Shown here piece after piece: positions 27,948-36,256 of a stretch of DNA of 64,000 nucleotides (position 1 is its first letter; every line of letters starts with the position of its first letter). Origin of the DNA: ZAX-1 sp046533095 (GTDB lineage: Bacteria; Bacillota; Clostridia; Lachnospirales; Lachnospiraceae); assembly GCA_046533095.1 (NCBI GenBank), contig JAJQRA010000038.1, positions 62,001 to 126,000 on the forward strand. Reading direction: 5' to 3'. The translations under genes and the position numbers were made by a program. The notes under the pieces are model-generated. The model saw only the letters and a list, made by a program, of their open reading frames with translations. It had not been told where the DNA came from and made no database searches.

Positions 27948-29012
27948 ATGAATAAACATGATATAAAACGGAATCTGCCAATGCTCACCGGGGAACTAGC
28001 CCAAAATGGATATGACCGTTGGTGTCAGACTTTTATAGGGACAAGCAGAAAAACAGGGAAAAGGAAACATTTTTTTGTAGAATATTGTATTATGAATCCA
28101 CAATTGGGGCGAAAAGAACCGGTAATGGGAGATAAACCCTTCCAAAAACCGGCATACCTTATGGTGAAGGCTGGATATTGGAGCAAACATCCGCTTCAAA
28201 TACAGCGCTATTATGGAATTGAAGAAATGGACACTACCGATACTTTTTTGAAAATCACGGCAGGGGAATGTTTTTTGTCAGAAAATAATATGTGGGGTAG
28301 AATCATCGGCGAGCATTCCATGATATGGTCATTAAGAATGGACAAGCGAATTGCCTTTCATTTAGGATATAGCGAAAGCAGACCGATTAGGGAATTGAAT
28401 CCATGCGATATGTATTGGCATGTGGAGGGTATGAAAACGTGCTATGAGGGTAGTGTAACGCTTGATGGGGAAGAATATACAGTGACGCGCAAGAATAGCT
28501 ATGGCTATGCAGACAAGAAGTGGGGGAGGGACTATACGGCGCCTTGGTTTTGGCTTTATGGAAATCAATGCAAGAGCGTGAGGAAAAATGAAATTTTAGA
28601 TAACACTGCATTTGCTATAGGTGGCGGGTCGCCGATGATTCTTGGCATTCCTTTTTTAAACAAACCCTTTGCAGATATTTACTTAGAGGGGAGAAACTAT
28701 GAAATCAACTTTTCAGAAATATGGACATTTACAAAAATGAAATATTCCTGTATAGAAAAAGATGGATTTATTTTATGGCATGTAAAGGCGATGAATTCAA
28801 AAACGGCAATCGAAATCAAAGCGATTTGCCCATTAGATGAAATGCTTACGATGGATTATCAAAACCCGAGAGGGGAAAGAAATCCGGATGAAATAAAAAA
28901 TGGAGGTACGGCAAAAGGCAGTATCATCATTTACAGGCGTAAGGGGAAGGACTTAGCGTTAGTAGACCAACTGTTGATAAAAGGTGTGGGGTGTGAATAT
29001 ACGAAATCGTAG
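27948..29012 (+). CDS. Tocopherol cyclase-like family protein
   Basis: A 354-residue protein without signal peptide. Its pattern of aromatic residues and blocks (NGYDRWCQTFIGTS, HFFVEYCIMNP, WSLRMDKRIAFHLGY, YADKKWGRDYTAPWFWLYG) matches the bacterial branch of the tocopherol cyclase family, predicted to adopt a double lipocalin-like beta fold. The enzyme is known from plants and cyanobacteria; in anaerobic Firmicutes no tocopherol is made, so the ligand is unknown, probably a hydrophobic molecule. It is 21 bases from trkA and begins a tight six-gene run. A mild ribosome binding site (GGAATGGAGATGGGA) precedes it. Confidence 0.72.
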   Translation: MNKHDIKRNLPMLTGELAQNGYDRWCQTFIGTSRKTGKRKHFFVEYCIMNPQLGRKEPVMGDKPFQKPAYLMVKAGYWSKHPLQIQRYYGIEEMDTTDTFLKITAGECFLSENNMWGRIIGEHSMIWSLRMDKRIAFHLGYSESRPIRELNPCDMYWHVEGMKTCYEGSVTLDGEEYTVTRKNSYGYADKKWGRDYTAPWFWLYGNQCKSVRKNEILDNTAFAIGGGSPMILGIPFLNKPFADIYLEGRNYEINFSEIWTFTKMKYSCIEKDGFILWHVKAMNSKTAIEIKAICPLDEMLTMDYQNPRGERNPDEIKNGGTAKGSIIIYRRKGKDLALVDQLLIKGVGCEYTKS

Positions 29013-29033
29013 ATCATTGCACTTGGAGGGACT

Positions 29034-30389
29034 ATGCAGATAATTATTGTAGGCTGTGGGAATGTAGGCACTACATTGACCGAGCAATTAAGTGCGGAAG
29101 GGCATAATATCACTGTGATAGATATAGAATATGGCAAGGTAGAAAGCCTTTCTAATGCGCATGATGTAAAAGGGATTGTTGGGAATGGGGCAAGTTTAAG
29201 TGTGCAAATGGATGCGGCGATCGAAGATGCAGATTTGCTGATTGCCGTTACCCCGTCAGATGAGCTGAATTTACTTTGCTGTCTGATTGCAAAAAAGGCA
29301 GGTGACTGCAATACAATCGCACGGGTTAGAAATCCAGTCTATAATAATGAAATTGAATTTATCAAAGAAGAGCTGGGGCTTTCTATGGCAATTAATCCGG
29401 AACAGGCGGCGGCAATGGAAATATCAAGGCTTCTTAGGTTTCCCTCTGCAATTGAAGTAGATACTTTTGCGAAAGGCAAGGTGGAACTTTTAAAGTGTAG
29501 AATTGCTTCGGATTCTCCACTTTGTGGCCGTCCGCTTGTAGAGATTGCAACCGTATTGCACTGTGGCGTCCTTGTTTGTACCGTGGAGCGGGGGGAGGAA
29601 GTGTATATTCCTGATGGCAATTTTAAGCTACAGGAAAAGGATTTTATTTGCCTCGTTGCATCACCGCAAAAAGCCAATGAATTTTTTAAAAAAATTGGTA
29701 TGACGACAAACAGGATTAAGAATGTTATGATTGTCGGTGGTGGTGAAACGTCCTATTATCTGGCAAACATGCTTCTTCCAATGGGCATGGAAGTAAAAAT
29801 CATTGAAAAAGATAAGGGGCGGTGCAAGGAATTAAGCCATCTAATACCGCAGGCACTTGTGATCCATGGTGATGGCACCGAACGAAACCTTTTGCAGGAA
29901 GAGGGAATAGAATATGCACATTCCTTTGTGTCGTGGACAAATTTTGATGAAGTAAACGTTGTACTTTCGTTATATGCAAAAAGTGTATCCAATGCAAAAA
30001 CGATTACAAAAGTACATAGGATTGCTTATGATAAAATTATGGGGAATATGGATTTGAGAAGTGTGCTATACCCCAATTATATTACGGCCGAATATATTAT
30101 CCAGTATGTCAGGGCAATGCAAAACTCGATTGGCAGTAATATAGAAACAATGTACCGTTTGATTGAAAATAAAGTAGAAGCATTGGAATTTTATGTACAG
30201 GAACATTCGCCTTTGATTGATATCCCGATCAAAGAACTGAAATTGAAGTTAAATTTACTTATCTGCTGTATTAACCGCCAAGGCATAATTATCACGCCGG
30301 GTGGACAAGATAAGCTTGCAGTAGGGGATACAGTAGTAATCGTTACGACAATAGCGGGCTTTCGCGATTTGAAGGATATATTGGCGTGA
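29034..30389 (+). CDS. trkA: Trk potassium uptake regulatory subunit TrkA
   Basis: The NAD(H)-binding cytoplasmic gating subunit of the Trk potassium transporter. The 451 residues form two RCK units. The first starts with a full Rossmann motif (IIVGCGNVGTTL) and acidic strand end; the second has VMIVGGGETSYYLA. Each is followed by a small RCK_C domain (the last ending GDTVVIVTT). Family length is about 450. TrkH follows at once. Its 3' end (30361-30395) is duplicated in the gap before TrkH. Confidence 0.95.
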   Translation: MQIIIVGCGNVGTTLTEQLSAEGHNITVIDIEYGKVESLSNAHDVKGIVGNGASLSVQMDAAIEDADLLIAVTPSDELNLLCCLIAKKAGDCNTIARVRNPVYNNEIEFIKEELGLSMAINPEQAAAMEISRLLRFPSAIEVDTFAKGKVELLKCRIASDSPLCGRPLVEIATVLHCGVLVCTVERGEEVYIPDGNFKLQEKDFICLVASPQKANEFFKKIGMTTNRIKNVMIVGGGETSYYLANMLLPMGMEVKIIEKDKGRCKELSHLIPQALVIHGDGTERNLLQEEGIEYAHSFVSWTNFDEVNVVLSLYAKSVSNAKTITKVHRIAYDKIMGNMDLRSVLYPNYITAEYIIQYVRAMQNSIGSNIETMYRLIENKVEALEFYVQEHSPLIDIPIKELKLKLNLLICCINRQGIIITPGGQDKLAVGDTVVIVTTIAGFRDLKDILA

Positions 30390-30459
30390 ATGATTGATGG
30401 TAATTATGATAGAAACAGCGAATGTTCGCGATTTGAGGGATATATTGACATGAATTATT
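30361..30459 (+). repeat. Tandem copy of the trkA 3' end reaching into the trkH start
   Basis: TTCGCGATTTGAAGGATATA at 30361 recurs as TTCGCGATTTGAGGGATATA at 30425 (period 64, about 35 bases). The first copy holds the trkA stop; the second supplies the ribosome binding site and ATG of trkH. Confidence 0.85.
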
Positions 30460-31889
30460 CAATGGTACGGTATATATTGTGTAGGGTGTTGGAATTTCAA
30501 GCCCTATTTTTGGGGCTACCTTGTATTGTAGCCCTTATATACAAGGAAAAAAGCGGGTGGGCATATTTTATCGTGCTGCTTGCCTGTCTTTTAGTTGGTA
30601 GGGTGGGAAAACGGGTTACGCCCAAGAGCAATGTTTTTTATGCAAGAGAAGGGTTTGTCGCAGTTTCGTTAAGCTGGATTGTGTTAAGCCTTACGGGTGC
30701 ATTGCCGCTTTATTTTTCGGGCGAGATATCAAATTATATAGATGCATTATTTGAAACGGTATCGGGATTTACGACAACAGGGGCCACGATGCTTGTGGAT
30801 GTTGAGGCGCTGTCACAGTGCAGCTTGTTCTGGCGGTGCTTTATAAACTGGATTGGCGGTATGGGGGTGCTTGTATTTATGCTTGCGATACTTCCATTAG
30901 CGGGCGGATACAGTATGCATTTACTGCGTGCCGAGGCTCCAGGGCATAATGTTGGAAAACTGGTTCCAAGAGTACGGCATACGGCACGCCTTTTATATAG
31001 TATATATGTAGTGATGACGGTGGTGCTGATTCTATTGTTCCTGTTAACAGGTGTGCGTCCGTTTGATGCGTTGACACTGGCGTTTGGCACGGCCGGCACA
31101 GGCGGATTTGCTATTTTAAACGATAGCGTGGCTTCCTATTCAGTGCTCGTGCAGATCATAATCATTATTTTTATGATCGTATTCGGCATTAATTTTCACG
31201 TATTTTATTTAGTTTTGGCAAAAAAACCATTTCAGGCATTTAAAAACGAGGAATTTCGCTATTATATGCTTCTTATCGGTATTTCCATTGTACTCGTGAC
31301 ATGGAATATCTGGGGGGAGTTTGACAGCGTGTTTCAAACAATCCATCAGGCGGTATTCCAAGCGACTGCGATTATTACGACAACCGGATATTCTACAGTG
31401 GATTATGTAAAATGGCCGGTCTTTTCCCAGACAATATTAATAATAATGATGTTTATCGGAGCGTGTTCCGGCAGTACCGGTGGCGGTATGAAAATATCAA
31501 GGGTTGTCATCATATTAAAAATACTGAAAAATGAGATATCTCATTTGATTCAACCAAAGAGGATACGGCAGATACATTTTGAAAAAAATGTAGTGCCAAA
31601 CGAGGTGCTTAAATCGATTCAAGTTTATGCGATTGCATATATTATGATATTTGCAGTTTCAGTATTGCTTGTGTCTTTAGATAAAATGGATCCGTATACA
31701 AATATAACGGCAGTGGCGGCTTTACTGAATAATATAGGTCCTGGGTTTGGCCTGGTAGGGCCTATGGGCAACTATGGAATATTTTCCAGTCCAATCAAGT
31801 GCGTATTGATGTTTGATATGCTTGTTGGAAGGCTGGAATTATTTCCATTGCTTGTAATGCTGTCGCCGTCAACGTGGAAAAAAAGGTGA
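30450..31889 (+). CDS. trkH: Trk potassium uptake transmembrane subunit TrkH
   Basis: The membrane subunit of the Trk potassium importer, 479 residues with about ten hydrophobic segments. The four selectivity-filter loops are visible: SGFTTTGAT, GTAGTGGFA, ITTTGYST and NNIGPGFG, each with the conserved glycine. I start at ATG 30450, nine bases after GAGGGA. An in-frame ATG at 30390 would add 20 residues encoded by the duplicated segment and is less likely. It forms a unit with trkA. Confidence 0.95.
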   Translation: MNYSMVRYILCRVLEFQALFLGLPCIVALIYKEKSGWAYFIVLLACLLVGRVGKRVTPKSNVFYAREGFVAVSLSWIVLSLTGALPLYFSGEISNYIDALFETVSGFTTTGATMLVDVEALSQCSLFWRCFINWIGGMGVLVFMLAILPLAGGYSMHLLRAEAPGHNVGKLVPRVRHTARLLYSIYVVMTVVLILLFLLTGVRPFDALTLAFGTAGTGGFAILNDSVASYSVLVQIIIIIFMIVFGINFHVFYLVLAKKPFQAFKNEEFRYYMLLIGISIVLVTWNIWGEFDSVFQTIHQAVFQATAIITTTGYSTVDYVKWPVFSQTILIIMMFIGACSGSTGGGMKISRVVIILKILKNEISHLIQPKRIRQIHFEKNVVPNEVLKSIQVYAIAYIMIFAVSVLLVSLDKMDPYTNITAVAALLNNIGPGFGLVGPMGNYGIFSSPIKCVLMFDMLVGRLELFPLLVMLSPSTWKKR

Positions 31890-31894
31890 TATAT

Positions 31895-32149
31895 ATGCGG
31901 AAAATGGAGTTTAAAATGGAGCGAAAAGGATTGTTAAAGGTGGGGGACAGACTGCCGGTAACAGAAGGAAAATTGCCTTCAGCCTATTATTATGTACTTG
32001 GCAAAGCCTATGCGATGTCAGCAAACTATTCTTTTGGGGAACGGCTAAAATCCACAGAGGGAAAAGTGGCAAACGTACATGAAACAGAAAAAGGAATTTT
32101 TGTTACAGTGGAATTTGATGAAGAAGATACGCTGAACAAGGAGCAATAG
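31895..32149 (+). CDS. Small conserved-looking protein of unknown function in the Trk run
   Basis: An 84-residue acidic protein (GDRLPVTEGKLPSAYYYVLG, then a VEFDEED tail) without membrane segment or known motif. The frame is well supported: AAAAGGTGAT lies just before ATG 31895, it begins five bases after trkH and ends 29 bases before the MATE gene. I have a vague memory of similar uncharacterised Lachnospiraceae proteins but cannot name a family. Confidence 0.65.
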   Translation: MRKMEFKMERKGLLKVGDRLPVTEGKLPSAYYYVLGKAYAMSANYSFGERLKSTEGKVANVHETEKGIFVTVEFDEEDTLNKEQ

Positions 32150-32178
32150 AATGAGATGAGAGGATAAGAAGAGCAAAT

Positions 32179-33600
32179 ATGGGAGCAATAAAAAAAATAG
32201 ATGAAATAAAAGAAGAGGTAAAAGAAGAAGTAAAAGAAAACAAAATGGGGACTATGCCGGTGAACAAATTATTGTTGGCGATATCAATCCCTATGATGAT
32301 ATCCATGTTGGTGCAGGCACTTTACAATGTAGTGGATAGCATCTTTGTGGCGCAAATCAATGAAAGCGCTTTAACGGCAGTATCGTTAGTATTTCCACTG
32401 CAGACGATTATGATTTCACTGTCGGTAGGTACCAGGGTAGGCGTTAATGCACTTTTGTCTAGGCGATTGGGGCAAAAACGTTTTGCAGATGTAAATAAAA
32501 TTGCGAATATAGCAGTATTGCTTGCGTTGTTTAGCTACCTTATATTTTTGGTTTTTGGAATATTTGGTTCAGAATGGTTTTTTGCAATACAGACGCAAGA
32601 TGCACAAGTTGTTGCGTATGGTGCAATCTATGCGAAAATTTGCTGTGTCGTAAGTTTTGGGATTTTTGGACAAATCTGTTTTGAGGGGCTATTGCAGGCA
32701 ACAGGCAGAACATTTTATACAATGATTATGCAGCTTGTAGGAGCAATTACAAACATTATACTAGATCCGATTTTGATTTTTGGATACTTTGGTTTTCCCA
32801 AAATGGGCATTGCAGGTGCGGCAATTGCAACCGTTATTGGGCAGATACTTGGAATGTTGCTAGGGCTCGTATTTAATCTTGCCTTTAATAAAGAAATACG
32901 CTTGCGATTTAAGGAGATGACGTTTCATTGGCCGATTATTAAAGAAATTTATCAAATAGGCATACCTGCTATTTTAATGCAGTCGATAGGTTCGGTTATG
33001 GTATTTCTTATGAATAGAATTTTGCTTGGATTTACCTCGACGGCAGCAGCAGTGTTTGGAATTTTTTATAAATTGCAAAGTTTTATTGTCATGCCGGTAT
33101 TTGGCTTAAGCAATGGAATGGTGCCAATTGTGGCATATAATTATGGGGCGGGGCGTCCGGATCGTATTTTCAAAACATTAAAATACAGTGTCATCTATGC
33201 CGTTTTGATTATGTTTATTGGCTTGGCAATGTCTGAACTGATTCCGAGGGAATTGCTATTGCTATTTGACGCTTCGGAAAATATGATGACCATTGGAGTA
33301 GTGGCACTTCGCATTTTATGTCTTTGCTATGCTTTTGCAGGGATCAATATTATTTGCATCTCTATGTTTCAGGCTGTTGGAAACAGTGCATACAGTTTGA
33401 TATTGTCTATCCTTAGACAGCTAGTCGTACTGCTTCCGGTAGCCTATTTAATGTCCTTGACCGGAAATCTAAGCGCAGTTTGGACATCTTTCCCGATTGC
33501 AGAGGCTGTGACAACCATCGGTACATTGATATTGCTAAGAGGTACATTAAAACAGTTAAAAACACCAAAGGAAAGTAGAAGGGTGGAACAGAAAAAATAA
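32179..33600 (+). CDS. MATE-family multidrug/sodium antiporter
   Basis: A 473-residue exporter with twelve predicted helices in two MatE halves (SIPMMISMLVQALYNVVDSI starts the first, GIPAILMQSIGSVMVF the second). The motif NVVDSIFVAQ and the PVFGLSNGMVPIVAYNYGAG loop are characteristic of the clostridial NorM/DinF-like branch. The first 25 residues are highly charged (KIDEIKEEVKEEVKENK) and unusual; translation may start at the internal MGTMPVNKLL. The stop codon overlaps the next gene start. Confidence 0.9.
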   Translation: MGAIKKIDEIKEEVKEEVKENKMGTMPVNKLLLAISIPMMISMLVQALYNVVDSIFVAQINESALTAVSLVFPLQTIMISLSVGTRVGVNALLSRRLGQKRFADVNKIANIAVLLALFSYLIFLVFGIFGSEWFFAIQTQDAQVVAYGAIYAKICCVVSFGIFGQICFEGLLQATGRTFYTMIMQLVGAITNIILDPILIFGYFGFPKMGIAGAAIATVIGQILGMLLGLVFNLAFNKEIRLRFKEMTFHWPIIKEIYQIGIPAILMQSIGSVMVFLMNRILLGFTSTAAAVFGIFYKLQSFIVMPVFGLSNGMVPIVAYNYGAGRPDRIFKTLKYSVIYAVLIMFIGLAMSELIPRELLLLFDASENMMTIGVVALRILCLCYAFAGINIICISMFQAVGNSAYSLILSILRQLVVLLPVAYLMSLTGNLSAVWTSFPIAEAVTTIGTLILLRGTLKQLKTPKESRRVEQKK

Positions 33601-34337
33601 TGCAGCTGTTTAGGAGGTGCAACGAAATAGTCACCGATAAGCAGAGCGTGGTACAAAAATGGGGCAAATTTATGGAGCAATATATACAGGATATTCTGCT
33701 TAACAGCAAGCTGTTTCAAAATTTTGATATGCAGATGTTGAATTCTTTGATGCCAAAGCTGAATGCCAGAATACAACGGTATGCGAAGCAGGAAATCATC
33801 TTTCAAGAGAAAAGCAAAATAAATGTAGTAGGTGTCATTATAACCGGAGAACTTTGCGCAGCAGTCATGGAGTTTGATGGGCAGGAGAATTTGATACAGA
33901 AGTTGCGTTCCGGATACACAATTGGCGCGGAAATATCCTGCACTTCTACTCAAATCAGCCCATATGCCCTATATTGTGTTACAGAAGCGCAGATTTTCCT
34001 GTTTCCATATAAAGTGATCGCAGAGCATGGATGGATAGCGGAAATGGAGCGTAGTCTGTTGTTGCAAAACCTGTTAGAATTTATGGCGTTTCTAAACAGA
34101 AAGCAATACCGAAGGAATTATGTGTTGTCTACGAAAAGTGCACGAGAGCGGATTATGCGTTATTTGATAGAGCAGTCAAGGTTACAAGGGAAAACGCAGT
34201 TTATGATACCCTATAACAGAGAACAGCTTGCAAATTACCTTTGCTTAAATCGAAGTGTATTATCCCATGAATTAAGCCTTTTGCAGCAGGAGGGCATCCT
34301 CAAATTCAATAAAAATAAATTTTGGTTCATAAAATAG
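33600..34337 (+). CDS. Crp/Fnr-family transcriptional regulator
   Basis: A 245-residue regulator with an N-terminal cyclic-nucleotide-binding-like beta barrel (residues 35-140) and a C-terminal winged helix (STKSARERIMRYL, then NREQLANYLCLNRSVLSHEL as the recognition helix). No cysteine cluster for an iron-sulfur centre is seen, so the signal is unknown. ATG 33600 overlaps the MATE stop; ATG 33672 (MEQYIQD) is an alternative. A palindrome ATGTTGT-N4-ACAACAT lies just after this gene at the activator position of the next transcript, so the YqeB/xanthine dehydrogenase cluster is a likely target. Confidence 0.88.
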   Translation: MQLFRRCNEIVTDKQSVVQKWGKFMEQYIQDILLNSKLFQNFDMQMLNSLMPKLNARIQRYAKQEIIFQEKSKINVVGVIITGELCAAVMEFDGQENLIQKLRSGYTIGAEISCTSTQISPYALYCVTEAQIFLFPYKVIAEHGWIAEMERSLLLQNLLEFMAFLNRKQYRRNYVLSTKSARERIMRYLIEQSRLQGKTQFMIPYNREQLANYLCLNRSVLSHELSLLQQEGILKFNKNKFWFIK

Positions 34338-34342
34338 GTTAA

Positions 34343-34386
34343 ATGTTGTCAAAACAACATAAAATTTGAAAAAATTGGGGTATAAT
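34343..34386 (+). promoter_or_regulatory. Candidate class II activator site and promoter of the molybdenum hydroxylase cluster
   Basis: ATGTTGT-CAAA-ACAACAT at 34343-34360 is a perfect 7-4-7 palindrome. TATAAT lies at 34381-34386, with no -35 hexamer at the right distance, as expected for an activator-dependent promoter. If transcription starts near 34393, the palindrome centre is at -41.5, the standard class II site of Crp/Fnr activators. A Crp/Fnr-type gene ends 5 bases upstream. Confidence 0.6.
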
Positions 34387-34485
34387 AACGTTAGGGTGGA
34401 GTAGAAAAACGAAGAGGGCGTGTTTGGTAAATAAGCCGATTTTATATAGGTTTAATCGACCAGATGCGTCCTTGTTTGCTATAAA

Positions 34486-34593
34486 TATAGCTTATCAGAA
34501 GTTGCAGCGCAAGTTCTGATAAAAAGGCACATTTATTCCGTGCCGCGGATCTGATTATTGAACTACTAATGTTCAATAATATAGCTTATCAGA
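34486..34593 (+). repeat. Structured dispersed repeat, copy B (108 bp)
   Basis: It begins (34486-34499) and ends (34580-34593) with TATAGCTTATCAGA. The three inner hairpins are TATCAGAA/TTCTGATA, GGCAC/GTGCC and TATTGAAC/GTTCAATA. Compared with copy A, the second stem changes two pairs while keeping pairing. It lies in the predicted 5' leader of the YqeB gene. Confidence 0.88.
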
Positions 34594-34629
34594 GCAGAGG
34601 CCAAAATGAAAAAGGGCAGGGGATAAAGG

Positions 34630-35427
34630 TTGAAAATATTAATTAAAGGAGCCGGTGATTTGGCTAGCGGAATTGCTTTTCGATTATTTCGGGCAGGATA
34701 TACCATATGGATGACAGATTTGCCGGTGCCAACTGCAGTTCGACGCACGGTATCATTTTCTTCGGCAGTGTATCAAAACAGTATCGAAATTGAACACGTT
34801 ACAGCTCGCTATGCAAAAGATTTTGATTCTGCTATGCAGATAGAAAATAATGGCGAAATCCCGGTTTTTGCAGACCCACAGGCAAAAGTCGCGCATATAT
34901 GGAAACCGGAAGTGATGATTGATGCTATTATGGCAAAAAGGAATATTGGTACGACAAAGGAAGATGCAAAACTGGTTATCGGGATTGGGCCGGGGTTTTG
35001 TGCCGGAACGGACTGCCATTGTGTGATAGAAACGAAGCGAGGGCATTATCTTGGAAAAGTACTTGAGTCTGGCTGTGCAATTGCAAATACAGGTATTCCA
35101 GGAGAAGTGGGGGGATTTACAATCGAACGGCTTATCCGTGCCGGCGCAGATGGTATTTTTAAGCCGGTGGCTCAAATTGGGGAATTTGTTTTAAAAGATA
35201 CAGTAGTGGCTTACGTGGCAGATGTTCCGGTATATGCACAAATATCGGGTGTTGTGCGTGGACTGTTGCAAGAGGGTGTTGTGGTGTATAAAGGTATGAA
35301 AGCAGGTGATATTGATGCGCGTTGCGAAAAGGAGCATTGTAATACCATTTCTGATAAAGCAAGATCGATTGGTGGCGGAGCGCTAGAGGCTGTCTGTGCT
35401 TATGAGCATAGGAGGTTTGCCCAATGA
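34630..35427 (+). CDS. yqeB: Selenium-dependent molybdenum hydroxylase system protein YqeB
   Basis: A 265-residue member of the YqeB family (TIGR03309), a marker of selenium-dependent molybdenum hydroxylases and thought to help mature the labile-selenium cofactor; its exact reaction is not established. The protein opens with a nucleotide-binding strand (ILIKGAGDLASGIAFRL), and has the GPGFCAGTDCH motif and GGGALEAV near the end, all conserved in the family. It starts with TTG at 34630 after AGGGGAT. The xanthine dehydrogenase of the same system lies downstream. The stop overlaps an ATG (35424) that has its own AGGAGG but reads only ten codons. Confidence 0.88.
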   Translation: MKILIKGAGDLASGIAFRLFRAGYTIWMTDLPVPTAVRRTVSFSSAVYQNSIEIEHVTARYAKDFDSAMQIENNGEIPVFADPQAKVAHIWKPEVMIDAIMAKRNIGTTKEDAKLVIGIGPGFCAGTDCHCVIETKRGHYLGKVLESGCAIANTGIPGEVGGFTIERLIRAGADGIFKPVAQIGEFVLKDTVVAYVADVPVYAQISGVVRGLLQEGVVVYKGMKAGDIDARCEKEHCNTISDKARSIGGGALEAVCAYEHRRFAQ

Positions 35428-35456
35428 AGATATATTCGATGAAATATTTAATCTAA
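35424..35456 (+). pseudogene. Ten-codon remnant start with strong ribosome binding site
   Basis: ATG 35424 overlaps the yqeB stop (ATGA) and is preceded by AGGAGG eight bases upstream, the layout of a coupled next gene. The frame stops after ten codons, inside a 42-bp tandem duplication. I read it as the start of a gene lost by deletion. Confidence 0.35.
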
Positions 35457-35521
35457 AATTAAGAAATAGAAGAACTATCCGATGAAATGTTTAATCTAAA
35501 ATTAAGAAATAGAGGAATTCA
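35438..35521 (+). repeat. 42-bp tandem duplication
   Basis: CGATGAAATATTTAATCTAA at 35438 recurs as CGATGAAATGTTTAATCTAA at 35480, continuing through AAATTAAGAAATAGA. The two units differ at only a few positions. Confidence 0.85.
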
Positions 35522-35588
35522 GTTGTTTTGTACTTTTCATAGAGGCAACCAATTTGAGCTTCTGCAAATTGATTAGGAAGGAGGTACG

Positions 35589-35687
35589 ATGCAATCGTTA
35601 CTGCTGTTTAAGAGCTACTACGAAATGGAAGGGTGGTATTTGGGTGAAACCAAAAAGAAAGAAAAAGGTTGCTGCTATTTATTGTAA
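35589..35687 (+). CDS. Short frame (32 aa) overlapping the polyferredoxin start
   Basis: ATG 35589 has an excellent AGGAAGGAGG seven bases upstream and reads MQSLLLFKSYYEMEGWY to a stop at 35685, overlapping the polyferredoxin gene in another frame. The opening loosely recalls short proteins that travel with selenium hydroxylase genes, but I cannot assign a family. It may be a truncated gene or a leader peptide that couples translation to the next gene. Confidence 0.35.
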   Translation: MQSLLLFKSYYEMEGWYLGETKKKEKGCCYLL

Positions 35688-36186
35688 TGGAGGCGTACGG
35701 GCGAAAGAAAAAATAGATAGACAGACGATGGACTGTGATTGTGTAAGTGCTTTAGAACGTTACCCAGACGGTATTTTAGAGTGTGCATCAGGCTGTTTAG
35801 GATTGGGGAGCTGCATAGCAGTCTGTCGATTAAAGGCGATTGGACTAGATGAACATGGTGTGGCGCAAGTGAATACAGAAAAATGTGTCGGTTGTGGCTT
35901 GTGTGCAAAAACATGTCCGAAAAAGCTTATCCGAATGATTTTACCACAGATGAACATCGTGCCGAGATGTTCTAACAACGATAATGCCAAGGATGCAAAA
36001 TCAGTATGTGAACGTAGCTGTATTGCCTGCCGAATTTGTGAAAAGAACTGCCCAACAGCTGCTATTAGCGTTATTGATAACTGTGCAGTAATTAATGAAG
36101 ACCTTTGCATAAGCTGTGGAATGTGTGCTATAAAATGTCCACGGGGAGTGATAATTGATGCAGATGGAATTCTTACTGTGCGATAG
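35644..36186 (+). CDS. RnfB-like polyferredoxin of the molybdenum hydroxylase cluster
   Basis: A soluble electron carrier of about 180 residues. The first 65 residues (AAIYCNGGVRAKEK, then DCDCVSAL and ECASGCLGLGSC) resemble the cysteine-rich C-terminal part of RnfB, without the RnfB membrane helix. Three further 4Fe-4S motifs follow: CVGCGLCAKTCP, CIACRICEKNCP and CISCGMCAIKCP. It probably passes electrons to or from the xanthine dehydrogenase, which lacks a flavin domain. I use GTG 35644 after GAAGGGTGG; a start at 35554 would add 30 residues of non-family sequence. Its stop codon lies inside a short copy of the dispersed repeat. Confidence 0.82.
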   Translation: MKPKRKKKVAAIYCNGGVRAKEKIDRQTMDCDCVSALERYPDGILECASGCLGLGSCIAVCRLKAIGLDEHGVAQVNTEKCVGCGLCAKTCPKKLIRMILPQMNIVPRCSNNDNAKDAKSVCERSCIACRICEKNCPTAAISVIDNCAVINEDLCISCGMCAIKCPRGVIIDADGILTVR

Positions 36187-36210
36187 CTTATCAGAAGGTG
36201 CAACGCAAAT
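36183..36210 (+). repeat. Short form of the dispersed TATAGCTTATCAGAA repeat, copy C
   Basis: GATAGCTTATCAGAAGGTGC followed by AACGCAA matches the first 28 bases of copies A and B and stops after GCAACGCAA, like the copy at 6852-6879. It contains the stop codon of the polyferredoxin gene and lies 46 bases before the xanthine dehydrogenase start. Confidence 0.7.
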
Positions 36211-36256
36211 AGGCGCAAGTAATCACTCATATTTTAAAGATAGGAGTTGAGGGAAG

